Assembly: GCA_035651655.1 (NCBI GenBank)
Contig: DASRFG010000006.1
Span: forward strand, 62,001 to 126,000
Length of the DNA stretch: 64,000 nt
Source of the DNA: Terriglobales bacterium
GTDB taxonomy: Bacteria > Acidobacteriota > Terriglobia > Terriglobales > Acidobacteriaceae
Direction: 5' to 3'
Below are positions 34,509 to 44,379 of this stretch, piece after piece. A program made the position numbers and the translations under genes. Position 1 is the stretch's first letter, and every line of letters starts with the position of its first letter. The notes under the pieces are model-generated. The model saw only the letters and a list, made by a program, of their open reading frames with translations, made no database searches and was not told where the DNA came from.

Positions 34509-36548
34509 TCATTGGGGCGGTGTTTGGGACCCGCTCTGGGGCATACTCGGGGGAGTACTCTGGGGAGCCGGCCCGTTCTCCGGTTGGCTGCTTCCGCTCT
34601 GCCCCACTGAAGAGTTGCCCTGCTGCGCAGTCCCAGTTTGTGACGGAACTGCCGCTTGGCTTCCTGGGATCTGGCCGCCGGGAACTGCAGTGTTGGGCGC
34701 TCCTCCCGCCGGGTTCATGGCGCCCACCTGGTTCCCAATTGCCTCGCCACTTACAATCAGCTCAACTCGGCGGTTCAATTGCCGACCTGTGGCCGTGGCA
34801 TTCGAGGCTACAGGCTGGGTCTTGCCTAAACCTTGAGCGGTGACATTATTGATGTTGACTCCCTGGGCTACGAGGTAATCCTTCACCACTCCAGCTCGGC
34901 GCTCAGAAAGCTGCTGGTTGTATCGGTCGCTACCGACGTTGTCGGTATGACCCTCAATCTGCAGGCGGAGATCGGGATAAGCTAAAACGATTCCCGCCAC
35001 CTTGGCCAACCGCTCACGCGCTCCCGCCCTCAGCGTACTCTTCCCGAAATCAAACAGAACGTCGGACATATTGACGATCAATCCCCGCGCGCTGTCCCGG
35101 GTTTGCAACACCTGGTTGAGCTGCTGCAGAAGCCGGGTACGCATTTGTTCTTTCTCTTGTTGCGCCTGCTGTGCCGCCAGGTTCGCACGTTGGATTTCGG
35201 CTTGGGCGGCTTGCTGCTGGGCTTGGGCTGCCTGCCTGGCGGCTTCTGCCTCCTGCCGCTGCTGTTCCGCCTGCTGGTTGGCTGCTTGCGCCTGTTGCTG
35301 CTGTGCTAAAGCATCCGCCTTGGCCTGCTCGGCGGCCTGCCGCTGTTGTTCGGCTTCGGTGGTTGCGTTCTGGGCCTGTTGCTCGGCTTGTGCGCGGGCC
35401 TCTTCCGCCTTTTGACGTTCTTGGGCTGCCTGTTGCGCTTGCGCAGCGGACTGCTGCGCCTCACTCTGGGCCTGTGTCGTCTGCTCCTGCATCGAGCGCC
35501 GTTCCGCATCCAACCGTTCCTGCTCGCGTTTGCGAATAGTTAGGACGCGCGCATCCTCGGCCGATTCAGTTGCGCCCCGGGCGACGGTTCCAATCGGGGT
35601 TCGACCTTGATTACGAGTCAAATAATCCTGCGCCTTCGCCAGAAAATCCTGCGCTTTCTGTAACGCATCAGGCGCATACTGATCTGCTTTTGCGGCCTTG
35701 GCGATGGCCACCGCATTCATGGCTTCCATCAGTTCCAGCGGTGTATTGGGGGGAGCACTCGTGGCGGGTAGTTGTGCAGCAGGAACATCAATGGTGTACG
35801 CGCCACGTTCCAGCAGGTCGAATTTCGTGTCAATCGGCTGTTCCCAACCCGCAGTATCGGGCCGAACAACGTTCTCCGCCACTATCAGATTGCTTGGCTG
35901 TGTGACCGCAAAATATGGTTCCGCAGTTACGATCATGCCGAAGGACTGCAGCCCAGTCGTTACATGTATCTTGACCCCGCCGTCTCCAGGCACGAGTTCG
36001 CCCAGATTGCTGGGGCGTCCCTCTGGCGTGATTGCCCACAAAACATAGGTCAGATATTCGGGGCCGAAGTTGCGTGCCGGCTGCAGGTGGTCAAACCCGG
36101 CATTGATTTCGAGTCTTCCGGCTTTGCTATCAACCTTGGCCGACCCGGTTACCTGCGGCATCAGGTCAGTTCCGCGGAAGTCCACCCGGGTGGATCCACC
36201 GCGATGGCGATAATTCACTGCTTTGGTCGTCCGCGAGACCACCGTAATGCGGTACACAGGCGTTTGCGCCATCGGTTCCACTTGGCTGGAGTCTTGTTTC
36301 TCGGTGCCAGTCTGATTCTCGACCGGACTTTGACTCGCCGTGCTCTGACCTGACGTACCCTGGCCGGACGTATTCTGCTGATCCGCGGGGGAGGTTGTGC
36401 TCCGCTGCCCAGAGTAGCCACCGCTCTGCTGGCCTGACGGCTGATCAGCTGGGGTTGTGGTCGGAGTTGATGTTTCGGGCTGCTGGGCAATGACCCACGA
36501 CGACACGAGCAGTATTACCAATAAAGACAAACAACGTGGAACTCTCAT
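34509..36548 (-). CDS. OmpA-like peptidoglycan-binding protein with coiled coil
   Basis: 679 residues. A signal peptide (CLSLLVILLVSSWVIAQQ) and a Thr/Ser/Gln-rich stretch lead into a beta domain (about 90-240; VDFRGTDLMPQ, GRLEINAGFDHLQPAR) and a DUF4398-like helical piece (KAAKADQYAPDALQKAQDFL). A very long Ala/Gln/Glu coiled coil (about 340-480; runs such as AQQQAQAANQQAEQQRQEAE) comes next. The OmpA C-terminal domain follows (VLFDFGKSTLRAGARERL, LQIEGHTDNVGSDRYN, LSERRAGVVKDYL) with the TD and R residues that bind diaminopimelate. The last 70 residues are Pro/Ser/Gln-rich. It probably links the outer membrane to peptidoglycan. The start was chosen at the ATG before the signal peptide. Confidence 0.9.
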   Translation of the reverse strand: MRVPRCLSLLVILLVSSWVIAQQPETSTPTTTPADQPSGQQSGGYSGQRSTTSPADQQNTSGQGTSGQSTASQSPVENQTGTEKQDSSQVEPMAQTPVYRITVVSRTTKAVNYRHRGGSTRVDFRGTDLMPQVTGSAKVDSKAGRLEINAGFDHLQPARNFGPEYLTYVLWAITPEGRPSNLGELVPGDGGVKIHVTTGLQSFGMIVTAEPYFAVTQPSNLIVAENVVRPDTAGWEQPIDTKFDLLERGAYTIDVPAAQLPATSAPPNTPLELMEAMNAVAIAKAAKADQYAPDALQKAQDFLAKAQDYLTRNQGRTPIGTVARGATESAEDARVLTIRKREQERLDAERRSMQEQTTQAQSEAQQSAAQAQQAAQERQKAEEARAQAEQQAQNATTEAEQQRQAAEQAKADALAQQQQAQAANQQAEQQRQEAEAARQAAQAQQQAAQAEIQRANLAAQQAQQEKEQMRTRLLQQLNQVLQTRDSARGLIVNMSDVLFDFGKSTLRAGARERLAKVAGIVLAYPDLRLQIEGHTDNVGSDRYNQQLSERRAGVVKDYLVAQGVNINNVTAQGLGKTQPVASNATATGRQLNRRVELIVSGEAIGNQVGAMNPAGGAPNTAVPGGQIPGSQAAVPSQTGTAQQGNSSVGQSGSSQPENGPAPQSTPPSMPQSGSQTPPQ

Positions 36549-36662
36549 GGCTTGTAACCTCAGAAGAACCGGCTTATTAGGAACCGATGCCCTGCGCAAC
36601 CCAGGGGTTTACCGGGGCGCTCTTCTTTGGTCGTAGGGAAGCCATGGCCGCTGGTTGGGCGT

Positions 36663-36881
36663 CTATTTCTTCCGTTCAACTGCCGCCAGACATCGTCCGT
36701 AGAGCTCGAGTAGATGGGTGGCGTAGTCTTCCGCCTTAGAAACCGTGTTTCCGCCGAATCCCGCCCCCGGGGAACCAGTCTTGCCGTAACTGGTTGTCAT
36801 GGCTATGAACTTCATCATGTCAAGGGCGATATCTTCATTGCGGCGGGTACCAATAGGTAAGTTGAGCGATTCATTTCCCAT
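36663..36881 (-). CDS. Small hypothetical protein
   Basis: 72 residues with a strong ribosome site (GAGGAGGCAATC before the ATG), so it is likely translated. It is soluble and partly helical (NEDIALDMMKFIAMTT; KAEDYATHLLELYGRCLAAVE), with a Gly/Ser loop between (SYGKTGSPGAGFGG). I do not recognise the family. It lies alone between the OmpA-like gene and yqeY. Confidence 0.75.
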   Translation of the reverse strand: MGNESLNLPIGTRRNEDIALDMMKFIAMTTSYGKTGSPGAGFGGNTVSKAEDYATHLLELYGRCLAAVERKK

Positions 36882-36980
36882 GATTGCCTCCTCAGATATG
36901 GGGAATCGGTTCCCCGGTAAAAAGAAAAGCGATGACGGCGCGCCAGGAACCCGATATTACCAAAGCCTCTAGGCCACACC

Positions 36981-37445
36981 TCACTTCGCGGGCGTACTTA
37001 GCTCGCGCTTCACCGCATCGCTTACCGCTTTTCCGTCAACCCGCGCGCCTTTCGCCTGGAAATCCGCCATTACAGCCTTCATAACTGTTCCCATGTCTTT
37101 CATGGAAGGGGAACCCAGTTCGGAAATCTTGGCGCGAACCGCGGTCACGATTTCTGCTTCTCCGATGGCTTTCGGCAGGTAGGATTCTATGAGCTTGATC
37201 TCGTTGGCTTCTTTTTCTGCCATCTCGTGCCGCCCGCCTTTGGTGAACTGCTCAACCGAGTCGCGACGCTGCTTTATCAACGTGTTCAGGACTGCCATGG
37301 CTTCCTTATCATCCAGAGGCCCGCGTTTTTCAACTTCACGGTTCTTCAAGGCGGCTTTAACCATCCGAAGGGCGGAGAGCCGGTGTTCATCCCGGGCCCG
37401 CATCGCGTCGGTCATGTCCTTTTGTACCTGTTCGCTTATGCTCAT
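36981..37445 (-). CDS. yqeY: YqeY-like GatB/YqeY domain protein
   Basis: 154 residues from the ATG at 37445; a longer frame upstream is not family-like. Helical protein related to the tail domain of GatB: VQKDMTDAMRARDEHRLSALRMVKAALKNREVEK, QRRDSVEQFTKGGRHEMAEKE, then ESYLPKAIGEAEI and KDMGTVMKAVMADF. It probably binds tRNA or helps amidotransfer; the precise role is unclear in the literature. The ATG stands 6 nt after a TATAAT box and no ribosome site is visible. Confidence 0.93.
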   Translation of the reverse strand: MSISEQVQKDMTDAMRARDEHRLSALRMVKAALKNREVEKRGPLDDKEAMAVLNTLIKQRRDSVEQFTKGGRHEMAEKEANEIKLIESYLPKAIGEAEIVTAVRAKISELGSPSMKDMGTVMKAVMADFQAKGARVDGKAVSDAVKRELSTPAK

Positions 37446-37451
37446 GAAGGC

Positions 37452-37457
37452 ATTATA
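37452..37457 (-). promoter_or_regulatory. -10 box directly ahead of yqeY
   Basis: Perfect TATAAT on the minus strand with 6 nt to the yqeY ATG, implying a leaderless or nearly leaderless transcript. Confidence 0.45.
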
Positions 37458-37608
37458 GTTTGGTTGATTCCCTCGAGTGAGCGGGTTATGATCGGCGCAT
37501 CCGTCCCCAGAAACTGAACCGTCTCTTGTAAGTTCCGGCGTTCTATATGAGCCGGTCTTGCAGGAGGCTCCGACGTTTGCGGGAAGCAACTATCTGGAAA
37601 TAAAAAAC

Positions 37609-38826
37609 ATGATTTCGTCTCTTTCACCGCTGGCCATAACCCTGGCCATTATCTTAGGGGTAGCTATCTTGGGTGCTCTGATTGCCCTGGCCCGAAATTT
37701 GTGTCGATTCATGGGCTTTACCCAGATTGCTCGAGACGCCGAACGCATTGCCAAGTCCCTAGGGGGAGAGATCTTTCGTGACGGAGGCGATCTGGTCACC
37801 TCCGGCAATATGGGCCGCCTACCCGCTGTGGTCCGATTTTCCAACAAGGAAAGCGTCCCCGGATTGAACATCCGCGTGGGCGTGCCTTCAACCTTCACCC
37901 TCTGGATCGCACCACGCTCGGCCGAAACCACCGAGGGACGTACTACCCTGCGCACCGGCGACATGATCTTCGACTCTCGCTTCGTGGCGCGCAGCGACGA
38001 TGCCACGCAAGCACGTATGTTTCTTGCCATGAAGCAGGTCCCCACCTGCCTGCGCCAGCTGGCTTGCTCGGGCAACAGCTTTCTTGCACTGGCGGAGTCG
38101 GCGCTCGAACTAAGCGAGTTAGAGATCCCGACACCCGCCACGGCTAATCACGTACTAGAGCACTTGCGTTCCATCGCAACGCTGGGAGCGGCGCTCTCGG
38201 AAATGCCCGGCGCGGACACGATTGTGGTTAAGCCGATCGAAAAGGAGCGCAGGCTATTGGGCAGGGCTGCCATTATCGTGGGCATCGTGGCGGCGATTTC
38301 TCTGGTCGTAGCTGCCAGTCGCCCTCGGGCAACTGTGCCTAAAACGGACGCGGCTGCGGTGGAGATCTCCGGGGTGCCGCCTGCGCATGCAAGCCTGATC
38401 GTGGGATTGAGCGGCTGGCATACTGCCAGTAGCGACGATTTTGATCCTAATACTCTGGCCTGGATGCGGAGTAAAGGCGCAACCGTGAGCGGGCTCATCA
38501 GCGGTGACTTTTCAGGCCAAGGCAATGACGCGGACGCTGCTTACGTGCTGGTACGGGCTGACGGCTCCCGGCGCGTGCTGATAATCTCCAACGGGGCTGT
38601 TCGTTATGACACACGCTTTCCCTCGCTCGCTGTGGCTGCACGCCTGCGCAAATCCCGCGTTCCAGGGGTGGAATGGAACGGGCCCGCGCCCGAACCGATT
38701 AATGGCGACGGTATCCTGATAGTTCGTAACGCCGACGATCCCAAGTCCGGACTGGTAATATTTCTTTCAGGGCACCGCCTTGCAAGTGGCGTTCCGGTCA
38801 ATTATCAGAGCGTCCCAGTAGACTGA
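37609..38826 (+). CDS. Membrane protein of unknown function
   Basis: 405 residues from the ATG at 37609. The N-terminal helix is LAITLAIILGVAILGALIALA. A cytoplasmic-looking domain of about 200 residues follows (AERIAKSLGGEIFRDGGDLV, VRFSNKESVPGLNIRVGVP), reminiscent of the DUF3137/DUF3592-style family only in layout. A second helix at about 223-240 (AAIIVGIVAAISLVVAAS) is followed by an outer C-terminal domain of 165 residues (AWMRSKGATVSGLISGDFSGQG, SGLVIFLSGH). It diverges from yqeY. No function can be named. Confidence 0.65.
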   Translation: MISSLSPLAITLAIILGVAILGALIALARNLCRFMGFTQIARDAERIAKSLGGEIFRDGGDLVTSGNMGRLPAVVRFSNKESVPGLNIRVGVPSTFTLWIAPRSAETTEGRTTLRTGDMIFDSRFVARSDDATQARMFLAMKQVPTCLRQLACSGNSFLALAESALELSELEIPTPATANHVLEHLRSIATLGAALSEMPGADTIVVKPIEKERRLLGRAAIIVGIVAAISLVVAASRPRATVPKTDAAAVEISGVPPAHASLIVGLSGWHTASSDDFDPNTLAWMRSKGATVSGLISGDFSGQGNDADAAYVLVRADGSRRVLIISNGAVRYDTRFPSLAVAARLRKSRVPGVEWNGPAPEPINGDGILIVRNADDPKSGLVIFLSGHRLASGVPVNYQSVPVD

Positions 38827-38869
38827 TCCAAGATCGCGGCCGGCGATCCACGCGAAAGGTTTCCAAAGC

Positions 38870-40066
38870 ATGCTCAGAAAGCCGCGACTGTTTACCCCCG
38901 GGCCAACCCCTTTGCTGCCGGCTGCACAGGTTGCTATGGCATCGGCCAGCATGCATCACCGCACCTCCGATTTCCGGGCGCTCTACAGTGAAACCCTGGC
39001 AGATCTGAAAGAGTTCATCGGCACCCACAACGATGTGCTGGTACTGGCTTCGTCTGGAACCGGCGCCATGGAGGCTTCGATTTCAAACCTGACCTCCCCT
39101 GGCGACAAAGTGTTGGTGCTTTCGGCGGGGAAATTCGGCGAGCGATGGCGCGATCTGGCCACGAGTTTTGGTTGCAAAGTGGAAATGGTCAGCGCCCCAT
39201 ACGGACAGACTTTTACCCCAGCAGACATTCGCTCGAAGTTGGATGAGGGACCTGGCGTTGTGTACATGCAGGCCACTGAAAGCTCAACTGGCGCGCGCCA
39301 CGACGTTGAAAGTGTCTCTCGCCTGATGCGGGCCCACGCACCCGCCGCTTTGTTGGTGGTAGATGCAATCACCGGTTTGGGTACAACGCAATTCGACATA
39401 GACGGTTGGGGCATAGACGTCATCATCGGAGGTTCGCAAAAGGCTCTGATGATCCCGCCCGGACTGGCCTACTGCTCGGTCAGCGAGCGCGCCTGGCAAA
39501 GGATGGAATCGGCTCATTCTCCGCGTTACTACTTCGACCTGCGGAAGGAGCGGAAGGCGGCCTCAAAGGGCGAATCAGCCTTCACCCCGGCCACGTCTTT
39601 AGTCGCAGCATTGGCCGCCGCGTTGAAATATATCCGGCAAATCGGAAACGGCAATCTTGCCGCAGGTCGGAATACCCTTATCACCGGTGCTGAGCTTTCC
39701 GCCGAGATGACCCGTGCTGCTGCGCAAGCGCTGGGCTTACAGTTATTCTCGCCCGGGTGCCCGGCTTCTGCTCTCACCGCCCTTGTACCTCCGCCAGGAA
39801 TTGACTCCGGCAAGATCGTGTCGACCTTCCGTGAACAATTCGGTGCGGTCATCGCCAACGGGCAGAGTGAAATGAAGGGCAAGCTTTTCCGCATCGCTCA
39901 TCTCGGTTATTACGATTACCTCGATACCATCGCCATAATAGGCGCCCTGGAGCACGTGCTCGCTTCTGTGACCAACGGCAAAGTGGAATTTGGGATGGGC
40001 TTGCGCGCGGCACAAACAACCTATGCCGAGCACACGGCTGAACTCTGCGAAGCCAAAGCGTTATGA
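38870..40066 (+). CDS. Class V aminotransferase (serine/phosphoserine type)
   Basis: 398 residues, PLP fold type I. The lysine is in VIIGGSQKALMIPPGLA. The PTPLLP start motif, TGAMEASISNL and DAITGLGTTQFDIDGWGIDV match the AGT/SPT group (alanine-glyoxylate, serine-pyruvate). The gene overlaps serA by 4 nt (ATGA). In some bacteria such as Thermotoga a class V enzyme beside serA has been annotated as phosphoserine aminotransferase, so the second step of serine synthesis is the likely job here. Glyoxylate or pyruvate as partner is the alternative. Confidence 0.88.
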   Translation: MLRKPRLFTPGPTPLLPAAQVAMASASMHHRTSDFRALYSETLADLKEFIGTHNDVLVLASSGTGAMEASISNLTSPGDKVLVLSAGKFGERWRDLATSFGCKVEMVSAPYGQTFTPADIRSKLDEGPGVVYMQATESSTGARHDVESVSRLMRAHAPAALLVVDAITGLGTTQFDIDGWGIDVIIGGSQKALMIPPGLAYCSVSERAWQRMESAHSPRYYFDLRKERKAASKGESAFTPATSLVAALAAALKYIRQIGNGNLAAGRNTLITGAELSAEMTRAAAQALGLQLFSPGCPASALTALVPPPGIDSGKIVSTFREQFGAVIANGQSEMKGKLFRIAHLGYYDYLDTIAIIGALEHVLASVTNGKVEFGMGLRAAQTTYAEHTAELCEAKAL

Positions 40067-41679
40067 AGATCGTAATCGCAGAAAAGATCTCGCCATCGGC
40101 AGTCAACCTGTTGCGCGAAGAAAGCCGCTGGACGCTGGTCACGCCCGAGCAGGTTGACGGACATCTCACCCGCCATATTGAAGCTGCTGATGCGCTCATC
40201 GTCCGCTCCGCTGTGGAAGTAAACGCTGCCATTCTCGAACATGCTCGCAAACTGCGCGTCATCGGACGCGCCGGCGTGGGTGTGGACAATATTGACCTCG
40301 AGGCCGCTACCCGAAAGGGTATCGCGGTAATGAACACGCCCGGCGCCAATGCCGTGGCCGTGGCCGAGCACACCTTCGCGCTCATGCTGGCCCTGGCTCG
40401 ACATGTTTGCCGGGCAAATGAGCTCACTCGCGCCGGCCGCTGGGAGAAAAAGTCACTTCAGGGCACCGAACTTCGTGGCAAAACTCTGGGCATCGTGGGG
40501 CTGGGACGTATCGGAATGGAGGTGGCGCGCCGTGCCCGTGCCTTCGGAATGGAAATTGTGGCCCACGACCCCTTCGTATCTACAGCAATCGTGCGCGAAC
40601 AAGGAATCAGGCTGCTCGGGTTGGATGAGGTGTTCGGACAGAGCGACTACCTATCTCTGCACGTTGGCCTCACACCCCAAACTGCTCACATGATCAACGC
40701 TGATTCCTTGGGCAAGACTAAACGCGGAGTGCGCCTGGTTAATTGCGCGCGGGGTGAACTCGTGGATTCCTCAGCCCTGGCTGAGGCCTTGAAATCCGGC
40801 CAAGTCGCGGCTGCGGCCCTCGATGTATTTGAGGAAGAGCCGCCCACAGGTTCGCCGTTGCTGGGGCTGGAGAATGTTGTGCTCACTCCGCATATCGCCG
40901 GCTCTACGCATGAGGCGCAAGAGGCGGTGGGTTATCAGATCGCGCTCCAGGTGAAGGAGTATTTGAAGCACGGCGTCATACAGAATGCGGTGAACGTGCC
41001 GTCGGTCTCCCATGACGAGTACCTTCAAATGCAGCCTTACATCGTGCTTGCGGAACGTCTGGGCGGGTTCCTGGCGCAGATCGCCGAGGGTAATGCAAAA
41101 GAATTGTCTTTGCGCTACAGCGGCGAAATAGCGGAGTGGAAAACAGAACTGGTGCGCAATGCAGTGATCAAGGGAGTGCTGAATCAGGCGCTATCAGACC
41201 ATGCCAACCTGGTGAACGCGGCCGGAATTGCGGAAAATTGCGGCATCCGCGTTCACGAGGCACGCAGAGGCAGGAGCAGTGGCGCTGCCGGAAACGTGAT
41301 CTCTGTGTTGCTGAAGACGACCACCGAAGAAAGACTGGCCAAGGGCACGGTGCTCCACGACGTGTCGCCCCGCCTGCTCGCGGTTGATGGGATTGATGTG
41401 GAGGCGCCTCTGGAGCGCAATCTGGTTTTTCTAAGCAACCGAGACGTACCCGGCGTGATTGGACGTATTGGCACAATCCTGGGCGAACACAAGATCAACA
41501 TTGCCGATTTTTCACTCGGTCGTGAGCACAATGGGAAGATCGCCGGGTCTCGCCGCTCTTCCACGGAGCAGCGGGGAGCGGTCGCTGTTGTGCACGTGGA
41601 CAGTCGGGTCCCGGAAGACGTCTTGCAGCAGCTGCGAAAGATTCCCGCGGTACAGTCCGCGAAGGCAATTCGACTTTAG
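40063..41679 (+). CDS. serA: D-3-phosphoglycerate dehydrogenase
   Basis: 538 residues, the long form. Substrate and nucleotide domains: [43 protein letters not shown] with the Rossmann GxGxx[11 protein letters not shown] (catalytic Arg), FEEEP (Glu) and [17 protein letters not shown] (His). An allosteric-substrate-binding domain follows (about 310-450), then an ACT domain ([27 protein letters not shown]). It makes 3-phosphohydroxypyruvate, the first step of serine synthesis, and the ACT domain suggests feedback by serine. It is coupled to the preceding class V aminotransferase. Confidence 0.97.
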   Translation: MKIVIAEKISPSAVNLLREESRWTLVTPEQVDGHLTRHIEAADALIVRSAVEVNAAILEHARKLRVIGRAGVGVDNIDLEAATRKGIAVMNTPGANAVAVAEHTFALMLALARHVCRANELTRAGRWEKKSLQGTELRGKTLGIVGLGRIGMEVARRARAFGMEIVAHDPFVSTAIVREQGIRLLGLDEVFGQSDYLSLHVGLTPQTAHMINADSLGKTKRGVRLVNCARGELVDSSALAEALKSGQVAAAALDVFEEEPPTGSPLLGLENVVLTPHIAGSTHEAQEAVGYQIALQVKEYLKHGVIQNAVNVPSVSHDEYLQMQPYIVLAERLGGFLAQIAEGNAKELSLRYSGEIAEWKTELVRNAVIKGVLNQALSDHANLVNAAGIAENCGIRVHEARRGRSSGAAGNVISVLLKTTTEERLAKGTVLHDVSPRLLAVDGIDVEAPLERNLVFLSNRDVPGVIGRIGTILGEHKINIADFSLGREHNGKIAGSRRSSTEQRGAVAVVHVDSRVPEDVLQQLRKIPAVQSAKAIRL

Positions 41680-41691
41680 ATTGGCCTCGGA

Positions 41692-42900
41692 TCAGCCGTT
41701 GAGCGCTTCACGCCGTAACTTCCGCGTTTCCGCCAGCAAGGCCATGCTGTGCATCAGGTTCTGCAGGGTCACAATCCCAACCAGGCGCTGGTCTTCAACT
41801 ACAGGAATGATGGTAAGACCCCGAGCGGTGATTTTGCGGAAAGCCGACGCCAACGACTCGCGTCGCTGCGCGACGTCGAACACACGGCTCATCACGGCCT
41901 GCACGTAGCCATTTCCCTGGGCGCGTAAGGCTTGCAGAATACTCTGCTTGGAGACCACGCCGACCATGTCACTCCCGCGGACCACCGGAAAATCGTCCTG
42001 CAGCGAATGTACGGCCTTTTCCAGTGCGTCCTCAAGCGTATCTGCCGGTGAGAGGGTGGCGAAGTCCGTCAGCATGACGTCTTCCATGCAGACTTTTTCG
42101 AGGACCGACTGGAACACCACTGAACGCTCCTCCAATTGTGTTCCCACAAAAAGAAAGAAGCCGAGTAGCGTCAGCCACAATGTCCAAACCGCGCCTCCGA
42201 AGAGAAAGTTCCACAGCATGCCCCCGAGCATGAAGAGGATGGCAAAGCTCTGCCCGACGGTTACAGCCCGCCGCGTGGCCCGTACGATCTCCATGCTCCG
42301 GGAAAATAGGGCGCGCAGTACTCGGCCGCCGTCCAACGGGTAGGCCGGAAGCAGATTGCAAATTGCCAGGTAGAGATTTGCCCAGAACAGGCTACGCAGC
42401 AGGTGCGATGAGTGCAGCAGTGGCCTCGTCGTTAGTCCCACCTCTGGCGCTACTGCCAGGAAAATGCCGCCCACCAGAAATGCAATCGCCAAATTCACCA
42501 GCGGCCCTGCGATTGCGACGCGAATGTCGCGCTTCCAGATGGGGATACCACTTTCGCCCGGAGCGATACCGCTATTCTGCATGCGGCTCTCGTCCATCAG
42601 CGTGACTCCACCGATCGGCAACAGGATGATGCTCCGCGCCGGCACTCCCGCCCGCTTGGCGACCAACAAGTGACCGAACTCATGAAATACGACAGACAAA
42701 AGAATGATGCCCACGAGCGCGAGGCCTCGCCACGCTCCTACCGCCCCTTGGGGCGCCGATTCGGTTACCCACACAATGGCCAAGAGCAAGAGAAAGGTGA
42801 GGTGTAAGCGCAGTTCCACGCCAAAGACGCGCCCCATCGAAATGGACCAGCTTTTCATGCGTTTGCCAGGGCGGAAGCCTATCCCGCGCCTTTCTTCCAT
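41692..42900 (-). CDS. S2P/M50-type membrane metalloprotease with CBS pair
   Basis: 402 residues from ATG 42900, with a GTG 9 nt upstream as alternative. Several membrane helices carry the zinc motif HEFGH (about 73-77) and, further on, NLLPAYPLDGGRVLRALF with the Asp ligand of the site-2 protease family. The C-terminal 130 residues are a pair of CBS repeats (VMLTDFATLSPADTLEDALEK; VMSRVFDVAQRRESLASAFR), which often bind adenosine ligands and could regulate cleavage. It is probably an intramembrane protease with an unknown substrate, often an anti-sigma factor. It converges on serA with a 12-nt gap. Confidence 0.92.
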   Translation of the reverse strand: MEERRGIGFRPGKRMKSWSISMGRVFGVELRLHLTFLLLLAIVWVTESAPQGAVGAWRGLALVGIILLSVVFHEFGHLLVAKRAGVPARSIILLPIGGVTLMDESRMQNSGIAPGESGIPIWKRDIRVAIAGPLVNLAIAFLVGGIFLAVAPEVGLTTRPLLHSSHLLRSLFWANLYLAICNLLPAYPLDGGRVLRALFSRSMEIVRATRRAVTVGQSFAILFMLGGMLWNFLFGGAVWTLWLTLLGFFLFVGTQLEERSVVFQSVLEKVCMEDVMLTDFATLSPADTLEDALEKAVHSLQDDFPVVRGSDMVGVVSKQSILQALRAQGNGYVQAVMSRVFDVAQRRESLASAFRKITARGLTIIPVVEDQRLVGIVTLQNLMHSMALLAETRKLRREALNG

Positions 42901-42985
42901 TCTATACACTTAAACCCGCAGCGTTCGAGAGCACTGTAGTCCATTCAGGACCAGGGCAAGAAGATGGTCTGCCTGCACGCGAAAA

Positions 42986-43555
42986 ATGAGGATCATAGCG
43001 GGTAAGTACCGTAGCCGCCCTCTCAGGACCCTTCGCGGTCTTGACCTGCGGCCCACATCGGACCGCCTCCGCGAAACCCTGTTTGATGTGCTGACGGCAG
43101 GCAATCCCGAGGCGCTTGCTGAAACAGTTTGGCTGGATCTATATGCCGGGACAGGAGCAGTAGGAATTGAGGCCCTGAGCCGCGGTGCCCGCAGCGTGTA
43201 TTTCGTGGAGTCGTCGCCCAAGGCCGCGGGCCTCATCCGCGAGAACATTGCCTCCCTGAAAATCGAAACCGAGAGCTACGAAGTTTTGCAACGCGAGGTA
43301 AACGTCGCCTTGCGACGATTGGATTCCCAGGCTGTCGTGTGCGATTACTGCTTTCTCGATCCGCCTTATCGGCAGCATGAAGATTACGAGACTGTATTGG
43401 GGTTCTTATCTCAATCGCGGCTTTTGAAGCCCGGCAGCGTGGTCATCGCAGAGCATGCGAGTAAGTTTGAATCTCCGCAGCGGGCGGGCGCCCTGGAGCG
43501 CTATCGCAAGCTCCTGCAGGGCGACGCAGGACTCAGCTTCTATGGGGTTGGGTAA
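42986..43555 (+). CDS. rsmD: 16S rRNA m2G966 methyltransferase
   Basis: 189 residues. MRIIAGKYRSRPLRT and LRPTSDRLRETLFDVL open the protein. LDLYAGTGAVGIEALSRGARSVYFVE binds S-adenosylmethionine and FLDPPY is the N6/N2-methylase catalytic motif. Slightly short at its end relative to E. coli (198). It starts 86 nt after the divergent protease start and converges with the next gene across 7 nt. Confidence 0.95.
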   Translation: MRIIAGKYRSRPLRTLRGLDLRPTSDRLRETLFDVLTAGNPEALAETVWLDLYAGTGAVGIEALSRGARSVYFVESSPKAAGLIRENIASLKIETESYEVLQREVNVALRRLDSQAVVCDYCFLDPPYRQHEDYETVLGFLSQSRLLKPGSVVIAEHASKFESPQRAGALERYRKLLQGDAGLSFYGVG

Positions 43556-43562
43556 ACATTTC

Positions 43563-44114
43563 CTACATCAGAAATTCTTGAGCACGAACCGTGATCGGAT
43601 GTTGCATCTCCTGAAGCTCATTTTTCACCAGGTTCAGTCCGTGCACGCACTGTTCAAAATGCTGTGAGAGACGAGCGAACAGCGGCGCCACCTTTGCATA
43701 CTCGAAGAACTCGAACTTGGAAACGATGTAGTAACTCTCTTTGCCGGCTTTCATAAAATCAATGAAGTTTTCCATGCGTTGTTTACGCAAACGGAAATGG
43801 CTGATGCTTTCAGGGAACATGCCGGTAAAAAACAGAGCGTAATCCCCGATGTGCTTTCGCACCTGTCGCTCGCGGTCGAATGAAGGCGCCTGCCCGTAGA
43901 TGGGATCGGATTCCAGCAGCATTTCCCCAACGTCATCCAGCGGTTTGTCGGCGGCATTCCGGATCTTGTGCAGCTGCTCAACCTCACAAAAATCGGTGAG
44001 CACGTTGGCCACATAGGCGCTCATCTCGGCGTCGCGAAGGCCTATTTCCTGGGTGTAATGCCGGCTCACAAGTTCCAGAAACAACTGTCGCAAAGGATGA
44101 GATTCAGGAATCAC
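43563..44114 (-). CDS. Hypothetical soluble protein
   Basis: 183 residues, GTG start with GGAGGT 8 nt upstream. Mostly helical: LRQLFLELVSRHYTQEIGLRD, YVANVLTDFCEVEQLHKIR, FFTGMFPESISHFRLRKQRM and YAKVAPLFARLSQHFEQCVHGLNLV. No signal peptide or motif is recognised. It has the look of a protein conserved in acidobacteria. It faces rsmD tail to tail. Confidence 0.75.
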   Translation of the reverse strand: MIPESHPLRQLFLELVSRHYTQEIGLRDAEMSAYVANVLTDFCEVEQLHKIRNAADKPLDDVGEMLLESDPIYGQAPSFDRERQVRKHIGDYALFFTGMFPESISHFRLRKQRMENFIDFMKAGKESYYIVSKFEFFEYAKVAPLFARLSQHFEQCVHGLNLVKNELQEMQHPITVRAQEFLM

Positions 44115-44379
44115 TTAAACCACCTCCGAGTCCTGTTCCGCCATTCCTACCGCGTTTCTTATCCTATCGTCACGACCTGTGACAAGTAACTTCCGGGATA
44201 GCCCATTAGGGTCTCCCATTTACGGCCACGGTGGCGGTTTTACAGCCATATGACGTTAGATGCTGCTGGAGTGGGACAGTGCTGTTTCGGGTATAGTCGG
44301 GAGTTGAAACTTGTTGGCACACGAGCTCATCTGCTGCTAATTCAGGTTGAAGTTTATTCCTGGGATAGGAGAACCATTC

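Noticed and set aside
34003-34836. Long open frame on the plus strand across the histone-like gene end
   Set aside because: It is out of frame with the well-supported histone-like gene, runs through the strong terminator hairpin and into the antisense of the OmpA-like gene.
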